Counted from the stretch's first letter, positions 8,150-17,306 are shown. The stretch is 64,000 nucleotides of DNA from CAVZCK01 sp963798805 (GCA_963798805.1 CAWCVC010000010.1:744001-808000), one strand, 5' to 3'. Notes: generated by a model not told the origin, from the letters alone. A program made the numbers and translations.

Positions 8150-8557
8150 ATGTCACTGAAAGCTGCCCGAGGGACGAAGCGGGTTTGCCAAAACTGCGGA
8201 AGCAAGTTCTACGACCTGAATCACGATCCGATCGTCTGTCCCGTCTGCCAGACCGTGTTCCAGCTTCAGGATATCCGTCCGAAGGCCGCGCTTGCCGGCA
8301 ATGCGGCCGAGGACGAGGACGACGAGGTGATTGCCAGCCCGGCGGCCAGCGGCGTCGAAGTGGTCTCACTGGAGGAGGTCGCCGAAGGAGAAGCCGATCT
8401 TCCGGATCTGGAGGACAACGAGCTTGTTGAGATCGAGGAGGAGGGTGCCGATCTCGAGGACGAGGATGAGACCTTCATCGAGGTCGAAGAGGACGATGAC
8501 GGCGACGAGGTGACCGGCATTGTCGGCGGCCCGCGCGAAGATGACGACGAGATCTGA
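8150..8557 (+). CDS. TIGR02300 family protein (zinc-ribbon, acidic tail)
   Basis: This conserved alphaproteobacterial protein of unknown function has 135 residues. The N-terminal KAARGTKRVCQNCGSKFYDLN with PIVCPVCQT is a four-cysteine zinc-ribbon-like module and the family hallmark. The rest is extremely acidic (runs such as EDEDDEV, EEEGADLEDEDE). The ATG at 8150 is chosen because family members start MSLKAARG or similar; the open frame begins 20 codons earlier without similarity. Position next to aroA is the family's usual location. A nucleic-acid or ribosome-related role is only a guess. Confidence 0.9.
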   Translation: MSLKAARGTKRVCQNCGSKFYDLNHDPIVCPVCQTVFQLQDIRPKAALAGNAAEDEDDEVIASPAASGVEVVSLEEVAEGEADLPDLEDNELVEIEEEGADLEDEDETFIEVEEDDDGDEVTGIVGGPREDDDEI

Positions 8558-8593
8558 GGCAGGGATCATTGCCGGCCCGCGCGCGAGGGCGCG

Positions 8594-9832
8594 ATGATCT
8601 ACGACCTTTGCGTGATCGGCGGCGGCATTGTCGGGCTCGCCAGCGCGTTCAAATTCCAGGAGCGCTTCCCGGGCGCATCGATCCTGGTGCTCGAGAAGGA
8701 AAGCGGCCCCGGACGGCATCAGACCGGGCATAATAGCGGCGTCATCCATTCGGGCATCTATTACGCGCCCGGGAGCTTCAAGGCCGAGCTTTGCCGGCAG
8801 GGCGTCGCCGAGACCATTGCCTTCTGCGATGCCCATGGCATTCCGCACATCACCTGCGGCAAGCTGCTCGTCGCGACCGACGAAGCCGAGCGGGCGCGCA
8901 TGGACCAGCTTTTCGAGCGCGCCAGCCAAAACAAGGTCGAGGCCGAGCGGCTCGATGCCGCCGAGCTGCGCCGCCGCGAGCCGAACATCACCGGCGTCGG
9001 CGCGATCTTCGTCCCGAGCACCGGCATTGTCGACTATAAGCGGGTCGTCGCGGCGATGGCGGACGACATCCGGAAAGAGGGCGGCGAGATCGTCTTCAAC
9101 GCCGAGGTGACCGGAATCGCTGAGCGGATCGGGCATGTCACCATCATCGCCGGAGAGCGGAGCTGGCAGGCGCGGCATCTGATCGTCTGCGGCGGCCTGC
9201 AGTCGGACCGGCTGGCGCAGCTTGCGGGCGTCAAGGCCGATTTCCAGATCGTGCCGTTCCGCGGCGAATATTACCGGCTGCCGCCTGCGAAGAACAACAT
9301 CGTCAGCGCCTTAATCTATCCGGTGCCGGACCCCGCTCTGCCCTTTCTCGGCATTCATTTGACGCGGATGATCGACGGGGGCGTTACGGTGGGGCCGAAT
9401 GCGGTGCTCGGCTGGTCGCGCGAGGGCTATCCGAAATTCTCGTTATCGCCGCGCGATGCGGCAACATTCCTCACCTTTCCCGGCTTCTGGCGTGTGATCG
9501 GCAAGCATCTCAGATCGGGAATGACTGAGCTGCGCAACTCGCTCTCGAAAGAGCGCTATCTCGCCGAGTGCCAGAAATATTGCCCGAGCCTGCGGTTGGA
9601 GGATCTGTTGCCGCATGAGGCCGGCATCCGGGCGCAGGCGGTGTTGCGCGACGGCACGCTGGTGCACGATTTCCTGTTCGAGGAAACGCCGCGCACGCTG
9701 CATGTCTGCAACGCGCCCTCACCCGCCGCCACTTCGGCGCTGCCGATCGGCCAGATGATCGTCGATCGCGTGGCAAAGAAGATCGCGCCACGCCAGTCTG
9801 TCGTCGATCAGCACGCCGCCAGCCCGTCTTAG
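8594..9832 (+). CDS. lhgO: L-2-hydroxyglutarate oxidase
   Basis: LhgO is an FAD enzyme that oxidises L-2-hydroxyglutarate to 2-oxoglutarate and passes electrons to the quinone pool. The Rossmann motif VIGGGIVGLASAF is at the N-terminus. LEKESGPGRHQTGHNSGVIHSGIYY is highly characteristic of the LhgO branch of the DAO family, as are PFRGEYYRL and VHDFLFEET. The length of 412 residues is close to the family norm. Its TAG stop overlaps the edge of a palindromic repeat at 9834-9877. It follows TIGR02300 by 36 bases on the same strand. Confidence 0.92.
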   Translation: MIYDLCVIGGGIVGLASAFKFQERFPGASILVLEKESGPGRHQTGHNSGVIHSGIYYAPGSFKAELCRQGVAETIAFCDAHGIPHITCGKLLVATDEAERARMDQLFERASQNKVEAERLDAAELRRREPNITGVGAIFVPSTGIVDYKRVVAAMADDIRKEGGEIVFNAEVTGIAERIGHVTIIAGERSWQARHLIVCGGLQSDRLAQLAGVKADFQIVPFRGEYYRLPPAKNNIVSALIYPVPDPALPFLGIHLTRMIDGGVTVGPNAVLGWSREGYPKFSLSPRDAATFLTFPGFWRVIGKHLRSGMTELRNSLSKERYLAECQKYCPSLRLEDLLPHEAGIRAQAVLRDGTLVHDFLFEETPRTLHVCNAPSPAATSALPIGQMIVDRVAKKIAPRQSVVDQHAASPS

Positions 9833-9833
9833 A

Positions 9834-9877
9834 GCGCGATCAGGAAAAGTGGAATCCGGTTTTCCGTCCGATCGCGC
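9834..9877. repeat. Short intergenic palindrome, copy 1
   Basis: The outer arms GCGCGATC and GATCGCGC flank an inner GGAAAA...TTTTCC pair. The core GGAAAAGTGGAATCCGGTT resembles a palindromic family that is very common between genes in Hyphomicrobiales. The element begins at the lhgO stop codon. Related, more divergent units are at 22272-22346 and 27511-27586. Confidence 0.7.
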
Positions 9878-9938
9878 GACCAGCAAAGAATCGAGAGCGG
9901 GCCTCTGAGCTCAAGTGTTTCCATCTACGTTGATCCCG

Positions 9939-10331
9939 CTAGCTTCGGCAGCCCGGGATCCTGGTCATCGCGATTTGGACCTGCGGATCGTATTTGTTCA
10001 TCGCGCCGCTGCCGGCATCGACCGCGAGCCCGACGACGCCGCCGACGAGGATGTTGCCCGCCGTCATTTCTTCCGTCGAACTCATAATCACGCCCTTGCC
10101 GTCGGTGTAGCAACGCTTATGGCATGTTACTTGGACATCGTGCTGGCTCTTATCGAGGACGATGGTTGCGGGTGTGACGACGGTTTTGGTGCCAATCCCT
10201 TCCGAGTGAAGTTCGCACTCGGCTTTTTCGACGCCGGGTGTATACACAGAAACCGCCTGCGTCGTTCCTCGCACAATCGTCGAACACGCAGACAGCACGA
10301 AAACGCTCGCCACAACGACGCCCACCCGCAT
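9939..10331 (-). CDS. Small predicted lipoprotein of unknown function
   Basis: From the ATG at 10329-10331 the product has 130 residues. A signal peptide ends in the lipobox VLSAC, followed by STIVRGTTQAVSVYTPG, a start seen in many small bacterial lipoproteins. Three further cysteines follow in the mature part (ECELHSEG, VTCHKRCY), then a glycine-rich hydrophobic stretch (AGNILVGGVVGLAVDAGSG). The frame is open to a GTG at 10373, but the ATG has a purine-rich GGGGAAG upstream and gives a normal signal peptide. It should be anchored to a membrane facing the periplasm. No function is assigned. Confidence 0.75.
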   Translation of the reverse strand: MRVGVVVASVFVLSACSTIVRGTTQAVSVYTPGVEKAECELHSEGIGTKTVVTPATIVLDKSQHDVQVTCHKRCYTDGKGVIMSSTEEMTAGNILVGGVVGLAVDAGSGAMNKYDPQVQIAMTRIPGCRS

Positions 10332-10552
10332 AACTTCCCCCCAGCTACGTAGTACCCGCGACAGTATTTTCACGGAGATAATACTACGGATGCCGGAGCG
10401 AGCCTCGCTTTAAACAAGAAGACCACAAAATTTTTCCTAGGTCATGTGGCTTTTTTGGATAGTGTTTCCGACGGCCTTCGAATGCATTTATAATGAATAC
10501 TGAATATCTAATGAGGATGATATACTAGCCCATTCTCCGGCAATCGGAACGC

Positions 10553-11875
10553 TCAATCGAAGCGGAAGGGGACAAAAAACCGGAGCTGGGAGGACCGCAT
10601 GTCGCGCGGCGGCTTGGGGTAAGGCGCCGCGCGCCGGACGGCATCGATGACGCTGTCGTCGAGCGTGGACTTGCCGCTGGACTGCACAATGCTCGTCGTG
10701 GTCACCTTGCCCGTGCGGGACAGCGTGAAACGTACCACCACCGTGCCAGGGCCGAATCCGCCGTCGGGCTTGTGCGCTGCCAGATGCGCGCGCACCTTGG
10801 CGCGATAGGCGGCCACGACCCGCCGGCCCGCATAGTGATGCGCCGGCGCCTCATGCTCCGCATAGCTTGCATTCGAGCCGGTCTCATCCTCGTTCAGAAG
10901 CAGATCCGCAGCAGAGGCCATTCGTCTGGCGGGCACAGGTACGGCGAGCGCCGGGCGCGTTGCATGCGGCACACTGCGACGAGCTTCGGCTGCGCTCTTC
11001 GGCGCCTCGACCAAAGGCTGAGCCCGCGGCGCGGGGAGCGCGGAACCGGGCAACCGCCCCATATCTTCGGGCAGAAGCGCCGTCATGCGGCCTCCGGCGA
11101 TGATGGCTTCTCGCGCCGCCGGTTCGTCATGAACCGCCGGGACAGGTCCCGGCGCCGGCGTGGCGGCCGCCTCGACCGTTTTCGGTGCGGGCTGCGCCAG
11201 GGCATCGGCCATTCGCGGCTCTGCTGTCTTTTCTTTGACGGGTAAGACGACCGCAGTCGCCCTTTCGACCGTGATCTGCTCGATCACCATTGGCTGGACC
11301 GCCCGATCCTCGGGCAGATCCTTTGTCTCCGCCAATATGGCGAGAGCTTCCGTCGCAGTCGGCGCGGGCGCCGCTTCGACGCCGCCATCCTCGGGCAAGA
11401 CCGCCTCGCGCCAATCGGTGGGAACGGACACACGAGCAGGCGCCGGCGCAAGGTCCGCCATCGCGCTGTCCTCGGGCAGATCCTTGGCGAAGCCGTCGAA
11501 GACGCCGGCGGCGGCCGTCTCGGACTGCGGCGCAACCGTCTGGCTGACCAGCGCGCCGTCACGATGCGCGGCGCTCTTAAGATCCTCGCGGTCGGCTTTC
11601 GGCGCAGGCGGCGCCGAGTTCTGCCCGGCAATCTCGACCGCGATCACCGCCGGATACGCGCTCTGGTCGCCACCGTTCGGGAGTTGCGCAAGCCGGATCA
11701 GATAGACCAGCAGCCCGCCATGAGCAATGATGGCGATGCAAAGGCTGATCCAGTAGAGCGGGCCGCGGCGCGCCTGCCGAGGCTCGTCCCAGTCCAGCAG
11801 GTTCAGCTTTTTGACGGTTCTGCCTTTTGCCAAGGCGGAAAAAGGGTTCCTGAACGAAAGGTGCTGTATCTTCAA
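10553..11875 (-). CDS. TonB family protein with LPED repeats
   Basis: TonB proteins carry energy from an ExbB-ExbD motor to outer-membrane receptors. This 440-residue protein has a cytoplasmic N-terminus, one membrane helix at about residues 40-60, and a long Pro/Ala-rich periplasmic linker. It ends in a TonB_C domain of about 85 residues (YRAKVRAHLAAHKP, VVVRFTLSRTGKV, DDSVIDAVRRAAPYPKPP). The linker repeats a short acidic motif, LPED, four times (two as KDLPED). No exbB or exbD is adjacent; the nearest outer-membrane protein is the divergent gene at 12214. It could instead be a TonB-like periplasm-spanning protein with a non-transport role. Confidence 0.82.
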   Translation of the reverse strand: MKIQHLSFRNPFSALAKGRTVKKLNLLDWDEPRQARRGPLYWISLCIAIIAHGGLLVYLIRLAQLPNGGDQSAYPAVIAVEIAGQNSAPPAPKADREDLKSAAHRDGALVSQTVAPQSETAAAGVFDGFAKDLPEDSAMADLAPAPARVSVPTDWREAVLPEDGGVEAAPAPTATEALAILAETKDLPEDRAVQPMVIEQITVERATAVVLPVKEKTAEPRMADALAQPAPKTVEAAATPAPGPVPAVHDEPAAREAIIAGGRMTALLPEDMGRLPGSALPAPRAQPLVEAPKSAAEARRSVPHATRPALAVPVPARRMASAADLLLNEDETGSNASYAEHEAPAHHYAGRRVVAAYRAKVRAHLAAHKPDGGFGPGTVVVRFTLSRTGKVTTTSIVQSSGKSTLDDSVIDAVRRAAPYPKPPRDMRSSQLRFFVPFRFD

Positions 11876-12213
11876 CTCACAACCCGTGCCGATTCATGGC
11901 CGGCGCGCAGCAGCATCGCGCACGCAACAGCTCAATTGCTACCTCGATTTATACCCATTGTTTATACAACTATTGCGGGAATTTTCCAGTCCCGATCAGA
12001 AGGCGCGTCTTTCACTAACAGCGCGCACTCGCCACCGAATAAGGCATTCGTTTCAGCCGCAAGGAGCAATTCCCCAGACGAACCAAATTGTTAGATCGCG
12101 CTCTGTCCAGGACCATCCGGCATCTGGCTGCAGCCCACCTTACCTTCAACTCTGGGTAGGTGGACATACGTTGCTTTCCTGACAGTATGACCCTGGGGAA
12201 CTTGGAGAGGGTC
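11876..12213. other. Divergent intergenic region, no gene seen
   Basis: These 338 bases separate the TonB-like gene (minus) from the outer-membrane protein gene (plus). They are more AT-rich than the surroundings, especially at 11935-12070. Promoters for both genes should lie here, but I could not place a convincing -35/-10 pair. No conserved ORF is apparent. Confidence 0.6.
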
Positions 12214-13440
12214 ATGCGTAGGGGGCGTTTTTCCACCCGGAGTGGTTGGCCGATATTGGGGTGCGTCCTCGGCGTGCTCGCAGTTCACGCCCCCGCGTTC
12301 GCCGATGACGGAGTTTCCCTGGACCTCAGCGGCGCCATCACGGTGGTGAACGATGCCAAAGACGACCTCCTGCCGTGCCAGGCCTCGGACCAGGGTTCGG
12401 AGGCTTCGGGAAAGCTTCGCGATTGCAAGCCGGAGCTGCTCCAGACGCTGTCCGGCGTCGCCCAGCTCGCGGGCAATGCCGGTCTCGTCACGGCCGGTGT
12501 CGTTCAGGACGTGATTTCGGCGACGCTCGACAGCAGCACGCAGCCGGAATCGGGCGGCCTGGCGCCACTCACCGCCGGCAGCCCCGGCCTCACATCCTCC
12601 ATGTTCATGGTTTCGGGCTATAAGGCCCTCTCGCATGACGGCTTCTCCTCGTCCTCGGCTTTGGGCAATGGCAGGACGCCGGATTTCGACGAGAAGGATT
12701 ACGGGCTGACCATCGGTACGCGCTTCGACGGCTCGCGGCTCTTCGATGCGCCGGCGCAGACCGTCACGCTCGGCGTGCTGGCCAACTACACCCATACGGA
12801 TATCGATGTCGGCGCCTCGCCTTTTGCGCCCGGCTTCTCCAAGAGCGGATCGGCGACGGTGGACAGCTTCTCCGCCGGCGGCTACGGCCTCGTGACGGAC
12901 GGCACCAGATACGGCCTTTTCACCGTCGTCGGTACCTTCGGTACGCCGGAGACCAAGACCACAGCGCTTCTGCCGGCGAATGCCGATTTCAACAATTTCG
13001 GCATTGCCACGTCGGCAGTCGGCGGCGTCATCCTTCCGGTCGGCGAAAGCAAGCTCGATCTGCGCGGCGGCCTCAATTACATCTATGCGACCGCCGACGA
13101 CTACACCGATTCAAACGGTTTCCGATATACCGATGCGCGCATGGACGAGTTCTCCGGCAGCGTTTCGGCGCGCCTGTTCCGGATCATGCGCATGACCGAC
13201 TATACGCTGCGGCCATTCGTGCAGACCGGTCTGACCCAACGCTTCCAATACGACAACGAGTTGAAAATCGACGCCGTCAAATATTCCTTCGACGACGCGG
13301 ACACCAGTGCCTTTGCCCGCGCCGGGATCGATTTCGACGTCGGCAGCTCGACGCAGGCTTATGTCGCCGTGCGCGGCGACATAAGCGAGGACATGCGGGC
13401 GATCGCCGCCCAGCTCGGCGTGACCTTCAAGCTGGATTGA
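12214..13440 (+). CDS. Predicted outer-membrane beta-barrel (autotransporter-barrel-like) protein
   Basis: The ATG at 12214 follows GGAGAGGGTC, a strong ribosome-binding site, and starts a 408-residue protein with a signal peptide ending near HAPAFA. A short passenger-like segment of about 100 residues is followed by a region of alternating polar and hydrophobic strands rich in Gly, Tyr and Phe. Examples are DYGLTIGTRFDGS, FSAGGYGLVTDGTRYGLF, LDLRGGLNYIYATADDY and QAYVAVRGDISEDM. It ends in the LGVTFKLD type expected of a barrel C-terminus. This layout resembles autotransporter beta-domains. The ligand or passenger function is unknown; the divergent TonB-like gene is the only contextual hint. 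Confidence 0.7.
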   Translation: MRRGRFSTRSGWPILGCVLGVLAVHAPAFADDGVSLDLSGAITVVNDAKDDLLPCQASDQGSEASGKLRDCKPELLQTLSGVAQLAGNAGLVTAGVVQDVISATLDSSTQPESGGLAPLTAGSPGLTSSMFMVSGYKALSHDGFSSSSALGNGRTPDFDEKDYGLTIGTRFDGSRLFDAPAQTVTLGVLANYTHTDIDVGASPFAPGFSKSGSATVDSFSAGGYGLVTDGTRYGLFTVVGTFGTPETKTTALLPANADFNNFGIATSAVGGVILPVGESKLDLRGGLNYIYATADDYTDSNGFRYTDARMDEFSGSVSARLFRIMRMTDYTLRPFVQTGLTQRFQYDNELKIDAVKYSFDDADTSAFARAGIDFDVGSSTQAYVAVRGDISEDMRAIAAQLGVTFKLD

Positions 13441-13477
13441 GGACCCTCCGGTGAGCTGAGAGCTGGATCCGCCGAGT

Positions 13478-14206
13478 TCAGAGCCGCCTTCGAGCCAGAG
13501 CCATTAGCGTCCAACCAAGCCACGCCCTTTCCTGAACCCGCCTTACCAATCTTGCGACTGGGCCAAGCATTGCTGCCTGCGCTAAGCGATGGAGTTTGTA
13601 GGAATTTATTAGGCGCAAGGCGCCTTTGTTGAATTGCGGCGTAATTGAGCAAAGCTCAAGCACGTCGAAATGCGCACCAAGAAGCTCGGCGAGCTCGTGA
13701 CGGTCGACCCACCGACGCAGCTGTCCCGGTTCGGGAGGCGGAATATTGTTTCTCATAAGCGCCGGTTTGTTCTGGGTGCCGATAATGAAGTACCCGCCGG
13801 GGCGGATTAGACCTGCTACTTTCTTAACGAAAGCGGGCTGGTCGGCGACGTGCGAGAGGACTTCGAGACTGACGGCGACGTCGAAACGCTCCTTGCCGAA
13901 GTCGAGCGCCATGAAGTCGCCTGGCACAAAATTGACCTGCGGATAGCGAATTGCTGCGCGTGCAAGCACCTGGTCAGATAGATCCGTCCCAGTCACGCGG
14001 CCGAATTCACTCAGGCGCGGACACAACCACCCAGCTCCGCAGCCGACGTCAATGATTTCCAGCTCAGGCCTGCTCAGGCGTTGAAGCCAGAACATCACGA
14101 GATCGGCCTGCTTGTACGAGACATTGGCGAGCTCCTTTTCTCGAAAGGAGCTATTCCAGCGGTTCCAAAAGTTCAGCTGAAGCGAGTCCGGTGGGGTTAC
14201 TAACAT
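13478..14206 (-). CDS. Class I SAM-dependent methyltransferase
   Basis: The 242-residue product has the Rossmann-fold motif I (IIDVGCGAGWLCPRLSEFG). The acidic ribose-binding residue is in VTGTDLS, the motif IV region is FDVAVSLEVLSHV, and GLIRPGGYFIIGTQNK follows, all as in Methyltransf_11/25 enzymes. The substrate cannot be told; ubiquinone/menaquinone-type or small-molecule methylation are typical for the family. The basic C-terminal helix region (VARLVRRVQERAWLGW) may associate with membranes. Its base composition looks less GC-rich than its neighbours, a possible sign of separate ancestry. It stands alone between convergent and co-directional neighbours. Confidence 0.8.
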   Translation of the reverse strand: MLVTPPDSLQLNFWNRWNSSFREKELANVSYKQADLVMFWLQRLSRPELEIIDVGCGAGWLCPRLSEFGRVTGTDLSDQVLARAAIRYPQVNFVPGDFMALDFGKERFDVAVSLEVLSHVADQPAFVKKVAGLIRPGGYFIIGTQNKPALMRNNIPPPEPGQLRRWVDRHELAELLGAHFDVLELCSITPQFNKGALRLINSYKLHRLAQAAMLGPVARLVRRVQERAWLGWTLMALARRRL

Positions 14207-14290
14207 GATAAAAACTCACGCAAAAAATGACGAAGGTCGCTGAAATTCTAGCGCGGCAACCGGTAAAATTTACAACAATATTTTAGATTA

Positions 14291-15649
14291 TTAAAACACC
14301 GATTTCTCGCGCATTGTCACGAGCTCCTCAGTCGCCGTCGGATGCAGCGCCATGGTCATATCGAAATCGGCCTTGCGCGCGCCCATGCGCAGGGTGATCG
14401 CCAGCAATTGCACCATCTCCGCCGCGCCGGGCCCCATCAGGTGGCAGCCGAGGATGATGTCGGTGCGGGTATCGACGACGAGCTTCATCAGCATCCGCTC
14501 CTCGCGACCGGGTAGCACATGGGCCATCGGCCGGAAACGGGATTTGTAGATGTCGATCTCCCCATACTGTTCGCGCGCCGCCGCTTCCGTCAGCCCGACT
14601 GTGCCGATCTCCGGCTGCGAGAACACCGCCGTCGGGATAAAGTTGTGGTCGACCGGCGTCGGCTTGTGGCGGAAAACGGTGTCCACGAAGCACATGGCTT
14701 CATGGATGGCGACGGGAGTGAGATTGACCCGGTCGGTAACGTCGCCGACGGCGTAGACGTTTTCCAGCGAGGAGCGCGAGAAATCGTCGACGAGGATCTC
14801 GCCGTCCAGGCCAAGCTTTATCCCGGCTTCGATCAGTCCCATGTCCGCCGTCAAGGGCGTGCGGCCGGTCGCATACATCACACATTCGGCACGCATTTCG
14901 CCGCCATCTTCGAAGACGATCAGCTTCTCGCCGTCGATCGCATCGATCCGCGCCAGATATTTGTTCAGGATCAGACGGATGCCGCGTGCCTGCATCGCCT
15001 CCATCAGGCCGGTTCTGAGATCGTCGTCGAAGCCGTTGAGAATCTTATCGCCCCGGTAGATCAGCGTCACATCGACGCCGAGCCCGTTGAGGATGCTGGC
15101 AAACTCGACGCCGATATAGCCGCCGCCGACAATGGCGATGCTCTTCGGCAGTGTCTCCATGAGGAACATTTCGTTCGAGGAGAGGATGTGCTCGCGCCCG
15201 TGGATATGCGGGATGAAGGGGGTGGAGCCTGTCGCGATCAGGATGGTCTTGGCGGTCAACTTCCGGTCGTCGGCGAGGAGCCGCACGGTGTGGGCGTCTT
15301 CCAGCACCGCGCGGCTCTGAAAATGTTCGGCCCCGGCGCGATCGAGCACATTGACATAAACGCCGCTCAAGCGGCTCACTTCCCGCTGGACGTTGTCTCT
15401 GAGCGTCGGCCAGTCGAAATGCGTATCATCGACGGTCCAGCCGAAGCCGGCGGCATCCTCGAACTCGTCGCGAAACCGGCTCGCATAGACGAAAAGCTTC
15501 TTCGGCACGCAGCCCCGGATGACGCAGGTACCGCCATACCGGTATTCCTCGGCGATGCCGACCCGCACGCCCATTCCCGCCGCCACGCGCGCGGCGCGCA
15601 CGCCGCCCGAGCCCGCGCCAATCACGAACAGATCGTAGTCGTAATCCAT
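14291..15649 (-). CDS. gor: Glutathione reductase (class I pyridine nucleotide-disulfide oxidoreductase)
   Basis: Gor reduces glutathione disulfide with NADPH. FAD-binding is seen in DLFVIGAGSGGVRAARVAA at the N-terminus, the redox-active disulfide in GGTCVIRGCVPKK, the NAD(P)H fold in SIAVVGGGYIGVEFASI, and the C-terminal catalytic His-Glu in ALHPTATEELVTMR. The ATG at 15647-15649 gives 452 residues; the frame stays open to 15760 but the added residues are not family-like. gshB, for glutathione synthesis, is at the far end of the window. A DUF2059 gene lies upstream, as in many relatives. Confidence 0.95.
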   Translation of the reverse strand: MDYDYDLFVIGAGSGGVRAARVAAGMGVRVGIAEEYRYGGTCVIRGCVPKKLFVYASRFRDEFEDAAGFGWTVDDTHFDWPTLRDNVQREVSRLSGVYVNVLDRAGAEHFQSRAVLEDAHTVRLLADDRKLTAKTILIATGSTPFIPHIHGREHILSSNEMFLMETLPKSIAIVGGGYIGVEFASILNGLGVDVTLIYRGDKILNGFDDDLRTGLMEAMQARGIRLILNKYLARIDAIDGEKLIVFEDGGEMRAECVMYATGRTPLTADMGLIEAGIKLGLDGEILVDDFSRSSLENVYAVGDVTDRVNLTPVAIHEAMCFVDTVFRHKPTPVDHNFIPTAVFSQPEIGTVGLTEAAAREQYGEIDIYKSRFRPMAHVLPGREERMLMKLVVDTRTDIILGCHLMGPGAAEMVQLLAITLRMGARKADFDMTMALHPTATEELVTMREKSVF

Positions 15650-15777
15650 GCAAATCTCGCCTCGCATGCTGGGATTTGCATTCAACATAGGGTGGAATGC
15701 GTTCAAACACAGATAAAATCTCAGTGCCGCACGGCCCACAGGCCCGGATCGCCGCCGCACCGCACGAAATCGAATAC

Positions 15778-16557
15778 CTATCTGATCGCAATAAAGTTCC
15801 CCAATGTGGCTGCGACGACGCTGCTCAACTCGGTCGCGGCCTGCTGCGATACCGCTGCAAATCTCTGTCCGTTCGGCGACGCATAGAACGCGATAAGAGC
15901 TTTCATGGCGTCGACAGTCATTCTGCGGGCAAAGCCCTGCGCAGTGGTCTCGGTGACGCAGGTTCTGATCGCCTCTTCGCTCGCCTGAATGTCGACCTCC
16001 AAGACCTCGACTAGTCTGCGTGCGAGTGCCAGCTTCTCAGCATCGAGCGTCTCGGCCGGCCCGGCTGCGGCGTCTTTGGGAGCAGCAAAGTTCAAGCAGC
16101 GGATCATGCCCTCGATGCCCGTGCTGAGACCGAGAGCCATCGCTTGCCGGACGGCTTCATTGGCGTGGAGGAAGTCGCCTGTGGCCGTCATTTCCTCGAT
16201 GGTCAGCTCGCGTGCATAAATCGGTACACTGAAGTCTATCGCCGTATCGATCAACGCGACGACCAGATTGGCGGCCACGATCTCGACAAACCTGGCCTCC
16301 CGGCCATCGAGCTCGTTTTGTTGGGACCGCGGCAGGGAGTTCTTGAACTCCTGCAGCAGCCGCCGGGCCTCGGACACCAGAAGCGGTTTCGGAAACGGAA
16401 TATCGAGCATCCTGCGGGCGGCTTCGAGCCTTGCCGGATCGGGGCCGCGGGAGGGAGCGGGCGAAGCGATTTGAGCAGCCGCCTGCCAGGAAGCCGAGAA
16501 AGTCAGAAACAGTGCAGTCAGAAGGCGGGAACCGTTGGACATAAGGGCCATGTGCAT
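15778..16557 (-). CDS. DUF2059 secreted protein (divergent copy)
   Basis: This 259-residue protein has a signal peptide (LLTALFLTFSASWQAAAQ). The DUF2059 pattern follows: an N-terminal helix bundle and, near the end, MTVDAMKALIAFYASPNGQRFAAVS, which matches the family's E-[ML]-x-x-L-x-x-F-Y-x-S-P-x-G core. The neighbour at 16764 is a second, shorter DUF2059 protein, so a duplication followed by divergence is likely. Function of the family is unknown; the location is periplasmic or secreted. The ATG at 16557 has AAAGGAT upstream. It lies between gor and rpiA, the family's usual site. Confidence 0.78.
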   Translation of the reverse strand: MHMALMSNGSRLLTALFLTFSASWQAAAQIASPAPSRGPDPARLEAARRMLDIPFPKPLLVSEARRLLQEFKNSLPRSQQNELDGREARFVEIVAANLVVALIDTAIDFSVPIYARELTIEEMTATGDFLHANEAVRQAMALGLSTGIEGMIRCLNFAAPKDAAAGPAETLDAEKLALARRLVEVLEVDIQASEEAIRTCVTETTAQGFARRMTVDAMKALIAFYASPNGQRFAAVSQQAATELSSVVAATLGNFIAIR

Positions 16558-16763
16558 AAATCCTTTGCTCCTCCTCTAAAGAAACCATAGCGCATGGGCG
16601 AAATAAGATCACGATATATCGGCTAAAATAACTTTCCACAATTTACTCACGTGCAGAAAACACTGAATGTGAACATAAGATGAATTCATTTCAGTGCGTG
16701 CGTTCCTTAACGTCGGCCGCGGCCACTGAGAGTGTCTACTGTCCTCTTACAGGCGATACCGAC

Positions 16764-17306
16764 CTACAATTTCACCCCGCGCCGTTTGAACTCCTCGCGG
16801 ATCTTCTGCTCGGCTTCACGTGCGATCTTCTGTCCCCAGGCGTTGCCGAGATTCATCGCCTCGGTCGCCAGCTCCGGCATGGCGGCGATGAACTTCTGCC
16901 CGACGGGCGAGCGGTAGAAATCGGCCAGAGTGTTCATTTCATCGGCGGTGAAGCGGCTGGCGTAAAGGACGGCGATCTGATCGATGATTTCACCGCGCCG
17001 GTTGAGGAACTGCTTCTCGATTTCATCGAAAACCTGATCGGCTTGCTCCTTTTGATGGGGGCTAGCCTCCGGCAGCGTTCTGCGCATCTGATTGAACAGC
17101 ATCGGTATGATCGCGCCGAACTGGGCATCGGCATTCGTGGCTTCAAGCAGCGCCCGCGCAGCCTTGAGCTTGACCTCGTCGATGGCCGGAGCTGCCGTGC
17201 CGGTCGAGGGCGGAGAGGCTGGCGTCTGGGAAAGGGCGGGCGCCGCGCCGGCGCAGAGCAGAGAGAGCGCGACAATGACCGCGCCGGCGTTCTTCAAACG
17301 AGCCAT
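16764..17306 (-). CDS. DUF2059 domain-containing secreted protein
   Basis: From the ATG at 17304-17306 the product has 180 residues. A signal peptide (VIVALSLLCAGAAPALSQ) is followed by a short Pro/Ser/Thr linker and then the all-helical DUF2059 domain. The hallmark YASRFTADEMNTLADFYRSPVGQKF is at about residues 112-136 (only the pattern is named here). The C-terminus is basic (REEFKRRGVKL). The open frame extends upstream to 17528 without similarity. It follows rpiA on the same strand after a 65-base gap and is probably co-transcribed. Molecular function is unknown. Confidence 0.85.
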   Translation of the reverse strand: MARLKNAGAVIVALSLLCAGAAPALSQTPASPPSTGTAAPAIDEVKLKAARALLEATNADAQFGAIIPMLFNQMRRTLPEASPHQKEQADQVFDEIEKQFLNRRGEIIDQIAVLYASRFTADEMNTLADFYRSPVGQKFIAAMPELATEAMNLGNAWGQKIAREAEQKIREEFKRRGVKL

